Assembly (NCBI RefSeq): GCF_030247185.1
Contig: NC_080571.1
Span: 28,701,198 to 28,765,197, forward strand
DNA: 64,000 bases
Source: Malaya genurostris
Lineage: Eukaryota > Arthropoda > Insecta > Diptera > Culicidae
Reading direction: 5' to 3'
Below, piece by piece: positions 19,476-30,725 of the stretch; the first letter of the stretch is position 1; each line of letters starts with the position of its first letter. The notes under the pieces were generated by a model, which did not search any database, had not been told where the DNA came from, and saw only the letters and a list, made by a program, of their open reading frames with translations. The translations under genes and the position numbers were made by a program.

Positions 19476-22400
19476 ATTTAAATTCATACCTGCTAGTAGA
19501 ACGCAAGTTACAGTCGAAACCAGTAAAACTCAAACTCATCTAGCATTAAGTCATTACAAATAAAATTTTCCGTCATTTGACAAATTAGGTCTTTATGAAA
19601 TACATCGTATGAGGGATTAAGTCACCTGTAAAATTCAATTTTTTTAGAGTGTACCATACACGCGAGCAGTCGGGATCCCATGAATTGGTTCTTAATTTCA
19701 TCGTATCCTTTTCATTACAAATATTCGTGGATGGCTTAAACAGTCCAAAAAAAATCTGTCGGACGATGCTAAGAGTCTTTTAGGTGATTATTAGAACATT
19801 GTCAACTATCATACAATAAATACAAATAACTAAAAAATGAGTTTTATTATTATTTATTTCTACCATAACCATAACCTAATTCGATTTGATGATTGCTTTT
19901 TTTAAAGTCGTGACGAAACATGTACTATACTTTTAAATTTATGGACTTGAACGTGCAAAAAAAAATTTTTTTTGTGTGAATTACCATGGTAACGAATATA
20001 AACTGAAATCTGTACTGATATACAATGAACCTTATCATTGGAAATGACAAGGGCAAGAATATTTGAAAAGAACATATTTCGCCAGCAGACGGTCTCAGAC
20101 GAGTAATTCAGCCGCGGTATGAAAGCTGTTTTGAAGTAGTTTTATATGTAAGTGGTCTTATCTGCACCTTTCTACGCCTATTGATGGAGAATCATCATAA
20201 ACTGAAATGATATTGGCATGATATGTTTCTATAAATAGTTTCCGAAAATAGTACCTTCCGTAAATTTGTTTGAAATGACTTTCTGCACAACTTTGTCGAA
20301 GTATCAGGTGTACAACTTTGCTTCCGCTGTTTTTTTTTCCAAAATCAAAAGCTTTATTGCGAAAAAGTGCTTACAGATGTATTATTCAAAGTATTGTCCG
20401 TCGCTAGCGACAACTTTCTCCCATCTTTCTGTAAATTTTCGAATCCCGGCTCGAAAAACCGAAATCCTCTTTTGACGCTATCAATGCAGTAATCCATTTA
20501 TCCAACTCTTCGAAGGATTGAAACTGTTGATCTGCCAGGCCGTGTGCCATTGAATGGACGCGAGGCAACATCTGGGGAATACAGCGGGTGGGGCAAGACT
20601 TTCCATTTCAGCGTTTCCAGGTACTTTTTGACCACTTTTGCGACGTGAGGCCAAGCATTGTCGTGTTGGAGGATGACTTTATCATGTCGCTTTTGATATT
20701 GTGGCCGCTTTTCTTTTAGCGCGCGACTAAGGCGCATCAGTTGCGTTCGGTAACGATCTTCTGTGATGGTTTCACTCGGTTTTAAGAGCTCGTAGTAAAT
20801 CACACCGAGCTAATCCCACGAAATACGAATCATAACCTTTGCTCCGTGAATATTCGGTTTTGCCTTCGACGAAGTTAGGATTATCGTATCGAACCCACTT
20901 TCCATCACCGGTTACGATTCGATGAATAAACCCCTTACGATTTTGTCTTTGAAGCAGTTGCTCACATACAAATAGACGGCGCTCGATGTCCCTCGGTTTC
21001 AACTCGTACGGCACCCAGTTTCCTTCTTTCTGAATCATGCCCAGGGCCTTGCCCAAGTAGCAAATGTAACTTATTGAACTTGCAAGATGTTTTACAATTG
21101 ATTTAAAAATGTTATTTATGTTTGATATGTTCAGAAAAATTTTTAAATATTTTAAAATTGGTTGTGCAACTTATCACTGTTAAGCTTCACAATACTACCG
21201 AAAAAATCACTGTAGAACAACTTTAAGTACGTCTAAAACAATTGTGCAGTAAATCACCAACTTGTTTATGTTTCACTAAAGTTCTGCAAAAAAAATCACA
21301 TCGTCATGTGAAACGGAAGTAACTATAACAATTGTGCACCTTATCAAAACATTCCAAACGGCTGTCATAATTGTAGCGGACACAATATACGTCGAAATTG
21401 CTTTAAATCTCTTGTGGAATAAAAATTAGTGAAATTATTGATACTCTCCGCAAGGCAAAAATAATTAGCCGAATTGATAACCTTGCTGTAAAAATATGTT
21501 TCTGCTGAGTCCGCATAGTTTTGGCTGCCTCATGAATTTTTAACTCAGTGTGTGCAGTTTTCTTCAGTTTTAGAAAAAAACAATGATATAAAATTCAAAA
21601 CTTGCAAAAAAGTTGTGCAAGATTAATCTGTTTGAATTGAACGCAAAACTTGCAGACATGACATTATTATCAGAAAAGTTGCAGGAATACAGCAGTACAT
21701 ACGCAATGAAAACAAAAATCAATCAGATAATTTGTATTCGGCTTTCATCTCGCGAAAAAAATATGCAGACCTGACATCACTTTTCAAAGATATTGAACGA
21801 AAAGTTAATTTCATCATAGTTACTCCCATAGTTATATATATTACCGCTTGTGCAACTAGTTTTTGCAACTCCAGCACACGGACTTACCAAAATAATACCT
21901 ACAGTGCGTATCACAAAAGTCGGATCCACTAAGATGAATGACTATTCTGTATTGTTGTTTAATTCAACTAGAAGATTGAAACTGATAAAAAACAAATCGT
22001 GGAGCATTTCTTTTCGAAATATTAACATGTTAATGTTTCCTGTTATTTAGATAATATATGTCATTACGTTGGGTGAACCATTTTCTATTCAACTCACTGT
22101 TACCATCGATGCCATATTGGAAAATTCATTTCGAGATTTTTCAGGTTGAATTACACATTAGTTTGATGAAAATCGTCTGAAAATTTTAAGAATGTTTGAA
22201 TACACGTATTTTAAACACCATTCCGATGATTCTCATTCAAAATAATAGACTGTTATTTTCACAGTAATTGGTGCACAATCATTAAAAGCACGTTAATTCG
22301 AAGGCGCTTGAAAATTTCGGCCGTACAAATACATGTTTCACCATAAAAATGCAGTTCGTTGTCGATTTTTCAATTACAAAAACACAAAAGATCATTTCTA

Positions 22401-22482
22401 CAATATGTAGCATTATCATTTTTCATGTGCAGATTATTTTACAAGATCCATGTTTGTGTTAAGAGCAGTTGTATTGAAAATA

Positions 22483-23409
22483 CAGTGTGATTTTTTAAGA
22501 GCTTGAGAACTTTTTTAAACAATAAAACGCATAAAATTTGCAAAATCTCAAAGGTTCTTTATTTTAAACGTTAGATTGGTACATGACATTTACTTTTTGA
22601 AGATAATTTCATTTAAATGTTGACCGCGGCTGCGTCTTAGGTGGTCCATTCGGAAAATCCGCTTTTTTATCGACAAATTTTGTTCAGCGATGAGGCTCAT
22701 TTCTGGTTGAATGGCTACGTAAATAAGCAAAATTGCCGCATTTGGAGTGAAGAGCAACCAGAAGCCGTTCAAGAACTGCCCATGCATCCCGAAAAATGCA
22801 CTGTTTGGTGTGGTTTGTACGCTGGTGGAATCATTGGACCGTATTTTTTCAAAGATGCTGTTGGACGCAACGTTACAGTGAATGGCGATCGCTATCGTTC
22901 GATGCTAACAAACTTTTTGTTGCCAAAAATGGAAGAACTGAACTTGGTTGACATGTGGTTTCAACAAGATGGCGCTACATGCCACACAGCTCGCGATTCT
23001 ATGGCCATTTTGAGGGAAAACTTCGGAGAACAATTCATCTCAAGAAATGGACCGGTAAGTTGGCCACCAAGATCATGCGATTTGACGCCTTTAGACTATT
23101 TTTTGTGGGGCTACGTCAAGTCTAAAGTCTACAGAAATAAGCCAGTAACTATTCCAGCTTTGGAAGACAACATTTCCGAAGAAATTCGGGCTATTCCGGC
23201 CGAAATGCTCGAAAAAGTTGCCCAAAATTGGACTTTCCGAATGGACCACCTAAGACGCAGCCGCGGTCAACATTTAAATGAAATTATCTTCAAAAAGTAA
23301 ATGTCATGTACCAATCTAACGTTTAAAATAAAGAACCGATGAGATTTTGCAAATTTTATGCGTTTTATTGTTAAAAAAAGTTCTCAAGCTCTTGAAAAAT
23401 CACCCTTTA
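22483..23409 (+). mobile_element. DD41D mariner-like element with 170-bp inverted ends
   Basis: Flanked by TA within W copy 2. The left 170 bp are an inverted copy of the right 170 bp, including the coding end of the transposase, with only a few differences. The usual 5' part with the DNA-binding domain is missing, so the element has two 3' ends. Confidence 0.8.
22641..23300 (+). pseudogene. DD41D transposase, C-terminal two thirds
   Basis: An open frame of 219 residues. From residue 10 it is catalytic domain: ILFSDEAHFWLNGYVNKQ, VTVNGDRYRSML, MWFQQDGATCHTA and RSCDLTPLDYFLWGYVKS. Counting between the second and last catalytic Asp (QDG and PLD) gives 41 residues, the spacing of the rosa-type DD41D group of the Tc1/mariner superfamily. 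The helix-turn-helix DNA-binding half is absent; the first residues come from the inverted terminus. The catalytic core is uninterrupted and the least decayed of this family here, but the protein could not bind its ends normally. Confidence 0.85.
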
Positions 23410-24000
23410 TAATGTGAAACTTGTTCATTAGAAATTAAGTTTGCATGTTTTTGTAAACGTCATTCCATTGCTTGTTCATATTACGTAGTAGTTCTCACGA
23501 GTTTCACAATTGTTTTTTCACTGATTTTATTACTGCCTTTGTAATGGGATCGAGGCATGAGTTTTTGTATCAGTTATATGTTGCACAACACAGAAAAATT
23601 GCGCTTTTTCCATAACACAACAGTTATCAAATTAGTAATATAAACTAACTTGATAAATTGCACAATCGGTAGAAAAATACAGGACAGCAATTTAACATGC
23701 TACTTGGGTGAGAAGTTTTGAAATGGCTTGCTGACTCACTCCCAACGTTTCGGCAAGCTCTTCTTGAGTTTGGCACGAATCTTCATCAAGCAATGCTTCT
23801 AGTTGTTCATCTTTGAAGTTTTTTTCTCTTCCACTACCATGTGTGTCTTCGCAATCGAAATCACCATTTTTAAAACGTTGAAACCACTCCCACATTCCAA
23901 CTGCTGTTAAATGTATGGATTTGACAGTATTTGAGTTTGAGTTTAATATGAAGAAGACAATATAAAATATTGTAGAAGCATTGAACAGATATGAACAGTA

Positions 24001-24250
24001 TGAAATGTTCAAAACGACGAATGTAACAATGAGAGATTCTCTTTGTTTACTTTCTCTTTCGATTATTGTGAAATATTCCTGCTTTTTTGGGTAATATCTT
24101 CAGTGCAGATTAGAAGATGATAGCTTTAGATATTATTATTATCGGTAAATAATTGGAGAGAAGGATTGCTAAGTGTACCGTAATAATCGAAGTAAGCGAG
24201 TAAACAAAGAGAATCTTTCATTGTTACATTCGTCGTTTTGAACATTTTAT
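24001..24250. mobile_element. Palindromic MITE, 250 bp
   Basis: Arms of about 66 bp at 24001-24066 and 24182-24250 are inverted copies with few mismatches (GTTCAAAACGACGAATGTAA, GTTTACTTTCTCT). No coding potential. Confidence 0.75.
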
Positions 24251-24315
24251 ACAGATTTGTAGTTCACAAAACAATAAACATAATAACCGATCTACGAACT
24301 ACGTTTGAAACCTAC

Positions 24316-24628
24316 CTTTGAATACAACATCATTCCGAAAGTGATAAATGAACAGTAATGAGGATTGGAAAGAGATGAAGAAAAGGGGCCAATCGATTTG
24401 AAAGTTGTCATGTTGGTTTGGAGAACAATTTTCGACAACGACAAATTGACGGCTTTGGAGTTCCTCGTACCGACTACGATAAGATCCGTTTTCATACTTC
24501 AGGAAACTGTAATTAAGAAAGTTTTCAACATCTGAGTTAGAACAACTCAAAAATATCCTTCCAACTGTTTCAGGCTGGAAGCTAGAAGATTCAGATAAGT
24601 TATCTTTGCTCGAGTCGATTGTACACAT
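24316..24628 (-). CDS. Possible first coding exon, unrecognised
   Basis: From an ATG at 24628 an open frame of 104 codons runs to a good splice donor (AAAG then GTAGGT at 24315). It includes FLSCSNSDVENFLNYSF, RSRYEELQSRQFVVVEN and IDWPLFFISFQSSLLF. The codon texture and donor are gene-like and I see no transposon similarity. No downstream exon on the minus strand could be identified because transposons follow. It may equally be chance. Confidence 0.25.
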
Positions 24629-24631
24629 CAA

Positions 24632-25740
24632 GGAATTAACGAAAACTGTTTCACGTGAATGCTCTGTAGCTGAAACTCACTACACTTTTCGACTTCAACC
24701 CCCAACGCAATCAGTCCTGATATCGAAACAGCTGATAGAAGTTGTTGAAAGTAAATTTCTTCTTTTCCGCTTCCGGGGATTGCTACCATTTATGAGTCTA
24801 TATCCATATCTATATTTCGTTTCATTTCCTTTAACCTGTCAGAGTTTCTGCTTCCTGATGGGACAACTCGATCAGGCCAGCAAACTGTCTCTTCATAAGC
24901 GGGACTTTCTCTCTCTCTCTCTCTTTCTTTATCCTTTCAACTAAATTTAATACAATATTGTCGATATCTTCCAGCTGATTGCCCTTTTCATCATGACGAA
25001 GCTCTTGATTAAAATTGCTTTTTGTTCGTTTCCGTTTCGTTGCGGAAAGGCAATCGGTTCTCTATTATCATCGCCGTAATCCTCCTGCGTTCCCGGCAAA
25101 TGAGCCGGGAGACTACTGGAGGAACTGGAACTGGAACTACTACCGATGACAGAGATTATATGGTGACGATGTTGTTGATTGGAAATCGTTTTTCCATCAG
25201 TCCAAAGTTGGGGATGAAAAGATTTGTTGTCACTTGCCGGTTGCTGGCCGCTTCGGGGTGAGTTTGATCGAGCGTCATAATTCAGCCGGGAACCGGGAAA
25301 CAGAGGTGATAGAGGTTATCTATGAGTGCCGGAGGAAAACTATTGGGAAAGAGACAGTCTTCTTGATAAGGCTTAAATCTGCCCCGTGGCACAATAATTA
25401 TGGACGGAATTAGATCAGCATCTCATTGCTCTATTCATTTATAAATTAACGGGTTTGGATTCAGTTGAGGAAATTAAATCCGTTTTAATAGGTTTCTGGG
25501 CCAATAATCGACTTATTCAATTTCGTCAAACTTTTTATCGTTACAAAAGCAATTAAAAACCGTCTAGAATAAAGCCCGAACTCCAGTGGATTTATCTTCA
25601 TTGAAATTTCAGCCTTCAACGAACGGAGAAATATGACGCCCTTGATCTCGACCTATTTTGTTTTGCTGACTCAAACAACTAAGCGACGGAATGAGAAATC
25701 AGAGGGTTTGTTGTTCACGTGAACTAATTTAATTCATTAC
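24632..25740. other. Unique-looking sequence, no gene established
   Basis: Less repetitive than its surroundings, with a CT run near 24908 and a GC-richer patch at 25040-25300. A plus-strand frame ending ...LLAASG before GTGAGT near 25259 could be an exon, but nothing in it is recognisable. Confidence 0.4.
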
Positions 25741-25749
25741 AATTTGACA

Positions 25750-26260
25750 CTATTTTACCTGCCTTCGGATTCAACCCGAACACTAGAATTTAAATTTTGA
25801 AATTTAAATGCCTTACTCTTCACTATGCGGAGCCGGGTGTCAATCAAAAGTTTCAAAAATAGCCGCGTAACCCTTTTCTGTCATAATTCTGAACCTTTTG
25901 ATGGATTGATATAATTTAACAACCAATCGAATCGGAAACTTTCAACTTAAACATGTATGGTAACGTCGTTTCAGTATGTCAATAGCATACTATTAAAAAA
26001 TTGGTTTGAATCGACCTATATTATCATTATCCAATCACAGAAGAGCAAATGATGTCATCTTGTTGATCTTTCGTGCACGGCCGATGGTTTCGATCGTTCT
26101 CTTCTGCATCGCATGTACGTTCACACAAAAGGGAATCTATGCCATGTTACATTTTTAACTTTAATCGGGAACCAGCAGCTAACGGAGCAACTAGATTGTC
26201 GCTCGCTGGATGCATGGTTTTTGTGGCACGTTGTCGTGTTCACTTGAGTATATTGAAAGT
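25750..26260 (+). repeat. Dispersed repeat (called Y), copy with CCAAT-like core
   Basis: Contains ACTCTTCACTATGCGGAGCC, GGGTGTCAATCAAAAG, CCAATCGAATCGGAAACTTTC and ATAGCATACTATT. The same words occur in reverse at 44030-44240 and 44630-44860, and a diverged version in the GTCG elements (13480-13640, 60520-60680). No gene. Confidence 0.55.
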
Positions 26261-26267
26261 ATTACAC

Positions 26268-26589
26268 CGAAATCTCCATTTACGAACTAAACGAGGGTTC
26301 GTAAAAAGAGGTAGTTCGTAAAAAAAGTTCACGTTATTTGAAATTTACTTCGTAGAAAAAGTTTTGTGTAAAAAAATGGAGTGTAAAAATAAATCCGGAA
26401 AGAAATGTGGAAACCGCCCATCATATGGCTATTTTCGAAACGGATGTGAAGAGTAAGTGCAAGAAAATGAAGTTTGGGCTCGTTTCAAAATCCAAAATGG
26501 CGGCTTCCGATTTATTGATATTCCTGGAAAAACCCTTACAATATGGGTATTTTCTAAAAGAAAAGGTTCCGGAAAAAAACAAAACCGTG
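26268..26589 (+). mobile_element. Truncated MITE of the 18424 family
   Basis: Starts ACACCGAAATCTCCATTTACG and carries GTTCGTAAAAAGAGG and TCCAAAATGGCGGCTTCCG as in the family at 18424. Its right part is cut where the DD37E sequence begins near 26590. Confidence 0.6.
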
Positions 26590-29500
26590 CAAAAACACTT
26601 TTTTTTCAATATTTTTCAAACTGTTGAATGGTTTCGGCTGCCAAGACATGTATCCTAAGATGTGCTTTTGCTAATGCCCAAAATTTCTCAATTGGTCGAA
26701 GTTCTGGGCAATTTGGTGGATTCATGTCTTTTGGGACGAAAGTGACATTTTTGGTAGTATACCATTCTACCGACGACACGACCAGGCACTCCGAAGAAAA
26801 ATCGAAATAAAAAGTGTCTGTGAGTGATTTTCCGTCAGTTACCACAAATATAACGACCCCTTGAAGATGATAAAATTATTCTTTTTAGGCAACACTGTTC
26901 TGGTTGCTATGCGTTATTTGTCTAGGAACCGCAATTATAGAAATAAACAAACAAACTGGGAAACTATCCCGTTCCATTGTCAGTAGCCACGAAAATGCAA
27001 GAAGAAAAGGATTAATTTCGGAATATAGCGATCTATTCTCTTGTGTGAAGCCACATATTTCCAAATCTGTTGCAATAAAATGGACATAAGACGAAACTGA
27101 ATTTATCATAATGTGTATTTGCTAATAATCAAGTAAAATTACTGTTTCTGAAACTAAAAACAACGTGAAGCAGGATGTTTATTTCGTTTATTATGCATTC
27201 AATTGAGACCAAAAACACTATTTCGTGACACTAGAAGAACCCTTACAGAAGTTTAAATCAATAAGAAAAGAACGATAATGAAATTGCTGCGTTCTGTGAT
27301 ATCGATTTGAAACACCAGTATTAAATTTAAGCTATTTTCAAAGATCCTTTATACATTGAGTCAGTAACCATAAAATGCATTTATTTATTTTATTTCTCTG
27401 CTAAATCATGATAGAAAGCTTGATTGTTTTTCATGAAGATCTTTATTGGAGATGCGTTTCAAGTCTTCTCAATAGAATTTTCCAAGAATTATCCAGATGT
27501 CATACTAAAACTATTCTAGGGTTAGCAAAAGTCATAAAACAAAAGTTTGTCTCAATGGCCTGAAAAAATAGTAATGCTTATGATACGATCTTAGAAGAAA
27601 TTCTTAGTCGCATAATTTAAAGATTTTATGAAAACTATGCAATAGTTTCAATTCATTATTGAATTTTTCTAATGGTGTGAGATGATGATGTAGTTGACTG
27701 GTAACTGCTTTGGTATCAAATTTCCGGTGCATACAATTACTGGTGGTGCAAATAAAATAATATAACATATCCGTATCGCAAAAACATAGCGTTTCACTTA
27801 ACTTTTAAGGGCCGATTCTTGTTTTTAGGCACTCTGTTCTGTTATTCGAAATCAATAATTTATCAAATCGAGTTGCCAGTTTTAACAAATTTTCAAGTAA
27901 TTTCGTTCTGACATTTCGAGTTACTGAGGGGTAGACGAGTGGCAGGTCGTGTCGTCGGTCTAACTCAAGATCACGATCAATTTAACATTCCAATCGCTTT
28001 AGAACCAAACTGTCTTTGTCGTTAATTCGTTCACGACGGCCTGGATAGAATTATAGGATGTCTCTGGACAACCTCGCTTCTTGAACGTAGACGTATGTGT
28101 TCTGGAATCCGTTTTTCGCTTGGTAGAACGGCGCACTACTCGTAGTTGCTCACAATACGGCCACAACGACCGCTACACGCTTGTTAGGTGCGATCGGTCG
28201 GCATGATTCACAATATTAAAGTTGTCAAAAAAATTTGCCTTATTATTGTTCTCGTTATACTTACTACATAGGTTTATTAAAACTCGGCTTCATTAATCTG
28301 GAGTTTCACTAAAGTGATAACTACCTGCAGTTCTTTGTGATTTTCTTAATCATTTTTATTTTATTATGTGACTATAACAAAAATTTCCGGCATACGGATT
28401 TTCCCAACTTTCCTCGGTGAACGAGTGGGACCTACTATTGCTTTCATACCGAAGTATATGATCTATAATATAGAAAAAAGAGAGTTAAACTCGTACCAAT
28501 ATGGTGAATCAAAGCTAATACCTACGAATGGCACAATTTTGGTTACTTTTTGTGATAACTCTGGGCCTCGGGTTAATGTAATCGAGTTTTCTAACACCCA
28601 ACCTTCTTCCGATTCACAGAAATCACATACTGTTTTCCTTCTGAGAATTTTGTTTAATATATTGCAATGAAACAACATACGTAACCATGGAGAACTGTTA
28701 TTTAAAATCAACATTTTTCGTATTTTGTTGCCAGTTTCAATATTCTTTTAAGCAATTCCGTTTTGACATTACCAGTTACTGAGGGGTAGTCAAATTTGCG
28801 ATACAGTTTTCATAAACGAGTGGCAGGTCGTGTCGTCGATTCTACCGTTGATTTCGAGTAGTGGCAAGAAGCAAGATCTGGCCAGAAAACAACAGGATCC
28901 TTGTGGCTTCGAATCATGGGTAGAAGTCGTTTTTGTAAACATTCCTTGATGTATATTTCGCTGTTCATTGAAGCAGTGGTGATGAAGTGTTTCGAAATCT
29001 TACCGCAGCTACAAATTGCTTGCCAGACCATAGCTTTCTTACCAAATTTTTCGACTTCAATCGATGTCTCGGACTGGTTTAACATTTGCCCTTCTCGCAC
29101 CGTATAATATTGTGGTCCCGACAAGAATTTGTAATCGAGTTTCACGTAGGTTTCGTCGTCCATGATTATGCAGTTCAAATTTCTAGCAAGAATCGTATTG
29201 TACAGCTTGCGAACCCTCGGCCTGATCGATGTTTCTTGTTTTGGACTACGTTTTGTTTCTGATTCTTATAGGTTCGAAGATTCAAACGTTCTTTAGCACG
29301 AAGAACAGTTGACTTCGAAGTGCCCACTTTTTTGGTCACATCCCGAACTGAAACCTCCTTCTTTTGCTAGAACGCCTTCAGTATACGTTTATCCAACTGA
29401 GGGTTAGCAGAACCTTTTTTTCGACCCGTTTTCGGTTTATCCTCACCGAACTCCCTGATTGCATTTCGCACGGCTTTTTCACTTACTCCTTCCATTTTTG

Positions 29501-29740
29501 CTATCTTTCTCAGTGACAGTCCGCGTTCTGTGCACCATTTGTACACAATTTTTCGACGTTGTTCTGCTGAAAGTCCACGCATTTCGAAACAAACTAATGA
29601 AAACGAATAAACAACTGCACAAGTGGTTAGAGAAGAGTGTAAACAACAGGACGCAGCCATAAAAATTTACAGATTCTGAACCATTGCGAAATGGCAGTGG
29701 TTTTTGCTTGCGTCCATACTTTCTGGGACAGTCTTTAGTC
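26590..29740 (-). mobile_element. DD37E (ITmD37E-type) element, copy 1
   Basis: The minus-strand transposase starts at an ATG at 29582 (MRGLSAEQRRKIVYKWC) and shows RGLSLRKIAKMEGVSEKAVR, an HTH-like region, MDDETYVKLDYKF with the first Asp, FWPDLASCHYSKSTVEW and, past an insertion, PPNCPELRPIEKFWALAK. Thirty-seven residues separate the second Asp from the Glu in RPIE, which defines DD37E, a Tc1/mariner group reported from mosquitoes. The 5' terminal repeat (CCATACTTTCTGGGACAGTC) is at 29710-29737. Frameshifts and stops make it dead, and the 3' end is fused to a MITE near 26590. Confidence 0.85.
26771..28834. mobile_element. Insertion with 8-bp target duplication in DD37E copy 1
   Basis: Begins GACGACACGACC and ends GGTCGTGTCGTCG, with ATTCTACC on both sides; DD37E copy 2 at 48.46 kb carries the uninterrupted ATTCTACCGTTG. 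An 8-bp duplication suggests a hAT-like or similar DNA transposon. The terminal module ACTGAGGGGTAG...GTGGCAGGTCGTGTCGTCG occurs twice, at 27930-27960 and 28770-28834, so a second copy may be nested. No transposase is visible. Confidence 0.7.
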
Positions 29741-30319
29741 CGAAAAATTATGTAGTTTTGAATGCACTAACTGAATAAAAAATAATGCAATCTGTGCAAC
29801 TAAAAAATCGTTCAAAAACATCGTTTTCGAAAACCTTACGGCTAGCTAGCAGAAATCTGTTTCGTTCGAGACGTCAGTTTAGACATTACACTTCGGTGTT
29901 ATAGAAAAAAAATTGTTTTGCAAATAGCATTAAGTTTACGTCGGCCTAGCGATTTAAGTTGTGCAACCAGGTCGCTGATGAGTCAAAGACGAAACGTAAA
30001 ATAATTTAAAAATCGGTATGTGCACCTAGCATAAATTTATGGGAAAATCGAATATACTGTTTTTCCCCTTCAAATTAATAATTCTTTTTGGTTATTGCTG
30101 GTGGAACTGGATGACCGAGTTCACGATTCACGGTGAAAATCAACAATATAAAATATACAAATAGTATTACAAACAACCAAACACAAGACTAGCAAAAACA
30201 ACACGAAAATATGATGAAGGAAGAACTGAAAAATTGGAAAAATAATTATAACGAAACACTAGAAAAAAAATACTGGCTAAGGTAAGAAATACGAAATGAT
30301 TTAAATACTAACTTCAAAC
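29741..30319. other. No gene seen
   Basis: AT-rich intergenic sequence without recognisable repeat ends or frames. Confidence 0.4.
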
Positions 30320-30640
30320 ACCTCCCAGCAAAGGAAGAATCATCACTTTAAAATTCGGACGGGATAAGATCGTCGCTAACCGCGGAATCGTCTACTTAAA
30401 CACTTTTGTTAATAGTATACTAATTAGGAGAGATACGTCACTTTTATCTTCACAAAAAGCAGCAAGAATACAGGGTAACTTTATAGTTCCTTGATGTTCA
30501 CCACAGCTGATATCCGGCATAAATTCTTTAAGAGTCATTAATGCATAATGTAGCAAAATTATGAATAAGGTTGGACTAAGAGGACAGCCCTGTTTGACAC
30601 CTCGAGCCCGCGATTCGGATGTTTTTATATGCTCTCTCCT
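30320..30640 (-). pseudogene. LINE reverse transcriptase fragment
   Basis: Minus-strand translation gives SRARGVKQGCPLSPTLFIIL, the conserved GVxQGCPLSP box of reverse transcriptases, then ISCGEHQGTIKLP and a degenerate tail. The catalytic xADD motif is missing. It differs from the Jockey-like LINE at 32-36 kb, so it is another family. Confidence 0.65.
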
Positions 30641-30652
30641 TGTGTTTTCATA

Positions 30653-30725
30653 TGCAGGGTAGTTTAATTGGTGAAAACATTTCCCCGGTTAGGAGTTAGC
30701 TACGGGTTCGAGTCCCGTCTCTGCG
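30653..30725 (+). tRNA. tRNA-like sequence (pseudogene or SINE head)
   Basis: A 73-nt stretch folds as a complete cloverleaf: acceptor TGCAGGG with CTCTGCG (two wobble pairs), D stem GTTT/AAAC, T stem ACGGG/CCCGT with loop TTCGAGT. TTTT follows shortly after. The anticodon stem is poor, with one mismatch and one wobble, and position 33 is C instead of the invariant T, so it is unlikely to act in translation. A tRNA pseudogene or SINE head is the best reading. Confidence 0.5.

Larger units (their letters stand above)
18300..20115. mobile_element. Inverted-repeat element of about 1.8 kb
   Basis: The first 125 bp (GAATTACTCGTC to TTTCAGTA) and further flank CGTTACCATGGTAA are repeated in reverse at 19975-20112, about 80% alike by eye. 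The left arm is interrupted by a MITE at 18424-18940, while the right arm keeps the empty site. The interior lacks a recognisable gene, so it looks non-autonomous. Confidence 0.6.
21052..23708. mobile_element. W element, copy 2, complete
   Basis: Inserted in the mariner transposase between codons that are contiguous in the copy at 56.3 kb. Ends CCCAAGTAGCA and TGCTACTTGGG form an 11-bp inverted repeat; the flanks suggest a 2-bp TG duplication. Without the DD41D insertion it is about 1.7 kb, AT-rich and without recognisable coding sequence. I cannot assign a superfamily. Confidence 0.75.
20304..23920 (-). mobile_element. Mauritiana/Mos1-like mariner, copy 1, split by W copy 2
   Basis: Left TIR TCAGGTGTACAACTTTGC follows TA at 20302. 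The minus-strand transposase pieces are FQRFKNGDFDCED and LDEDSCQTQEELAETLG near 23.7-23.9 kb, then after the insertion ALGMIQKEGNWVPYELK, FIHRIVTGDGKWVRYDNPN, YYELLKPSETITEDRY, ILQHDNAWPHVAK and LPHPLYSPDV. Compared with the copy at 56.3 kb the catalytic region of the third Asp is shifted out of frame and the first motif reads GDGKW instead of GDEKW. The N-terminal end is lost past about 23.9 kb. Dead element. Confidence 0.85.

Noticed and set aside
24606..24944. Plus-strand 112-codon frame
   Set aside because: Overlaps the better minus-strand candidate, contains a CT-repeat-derived stretch and lacks splice context.
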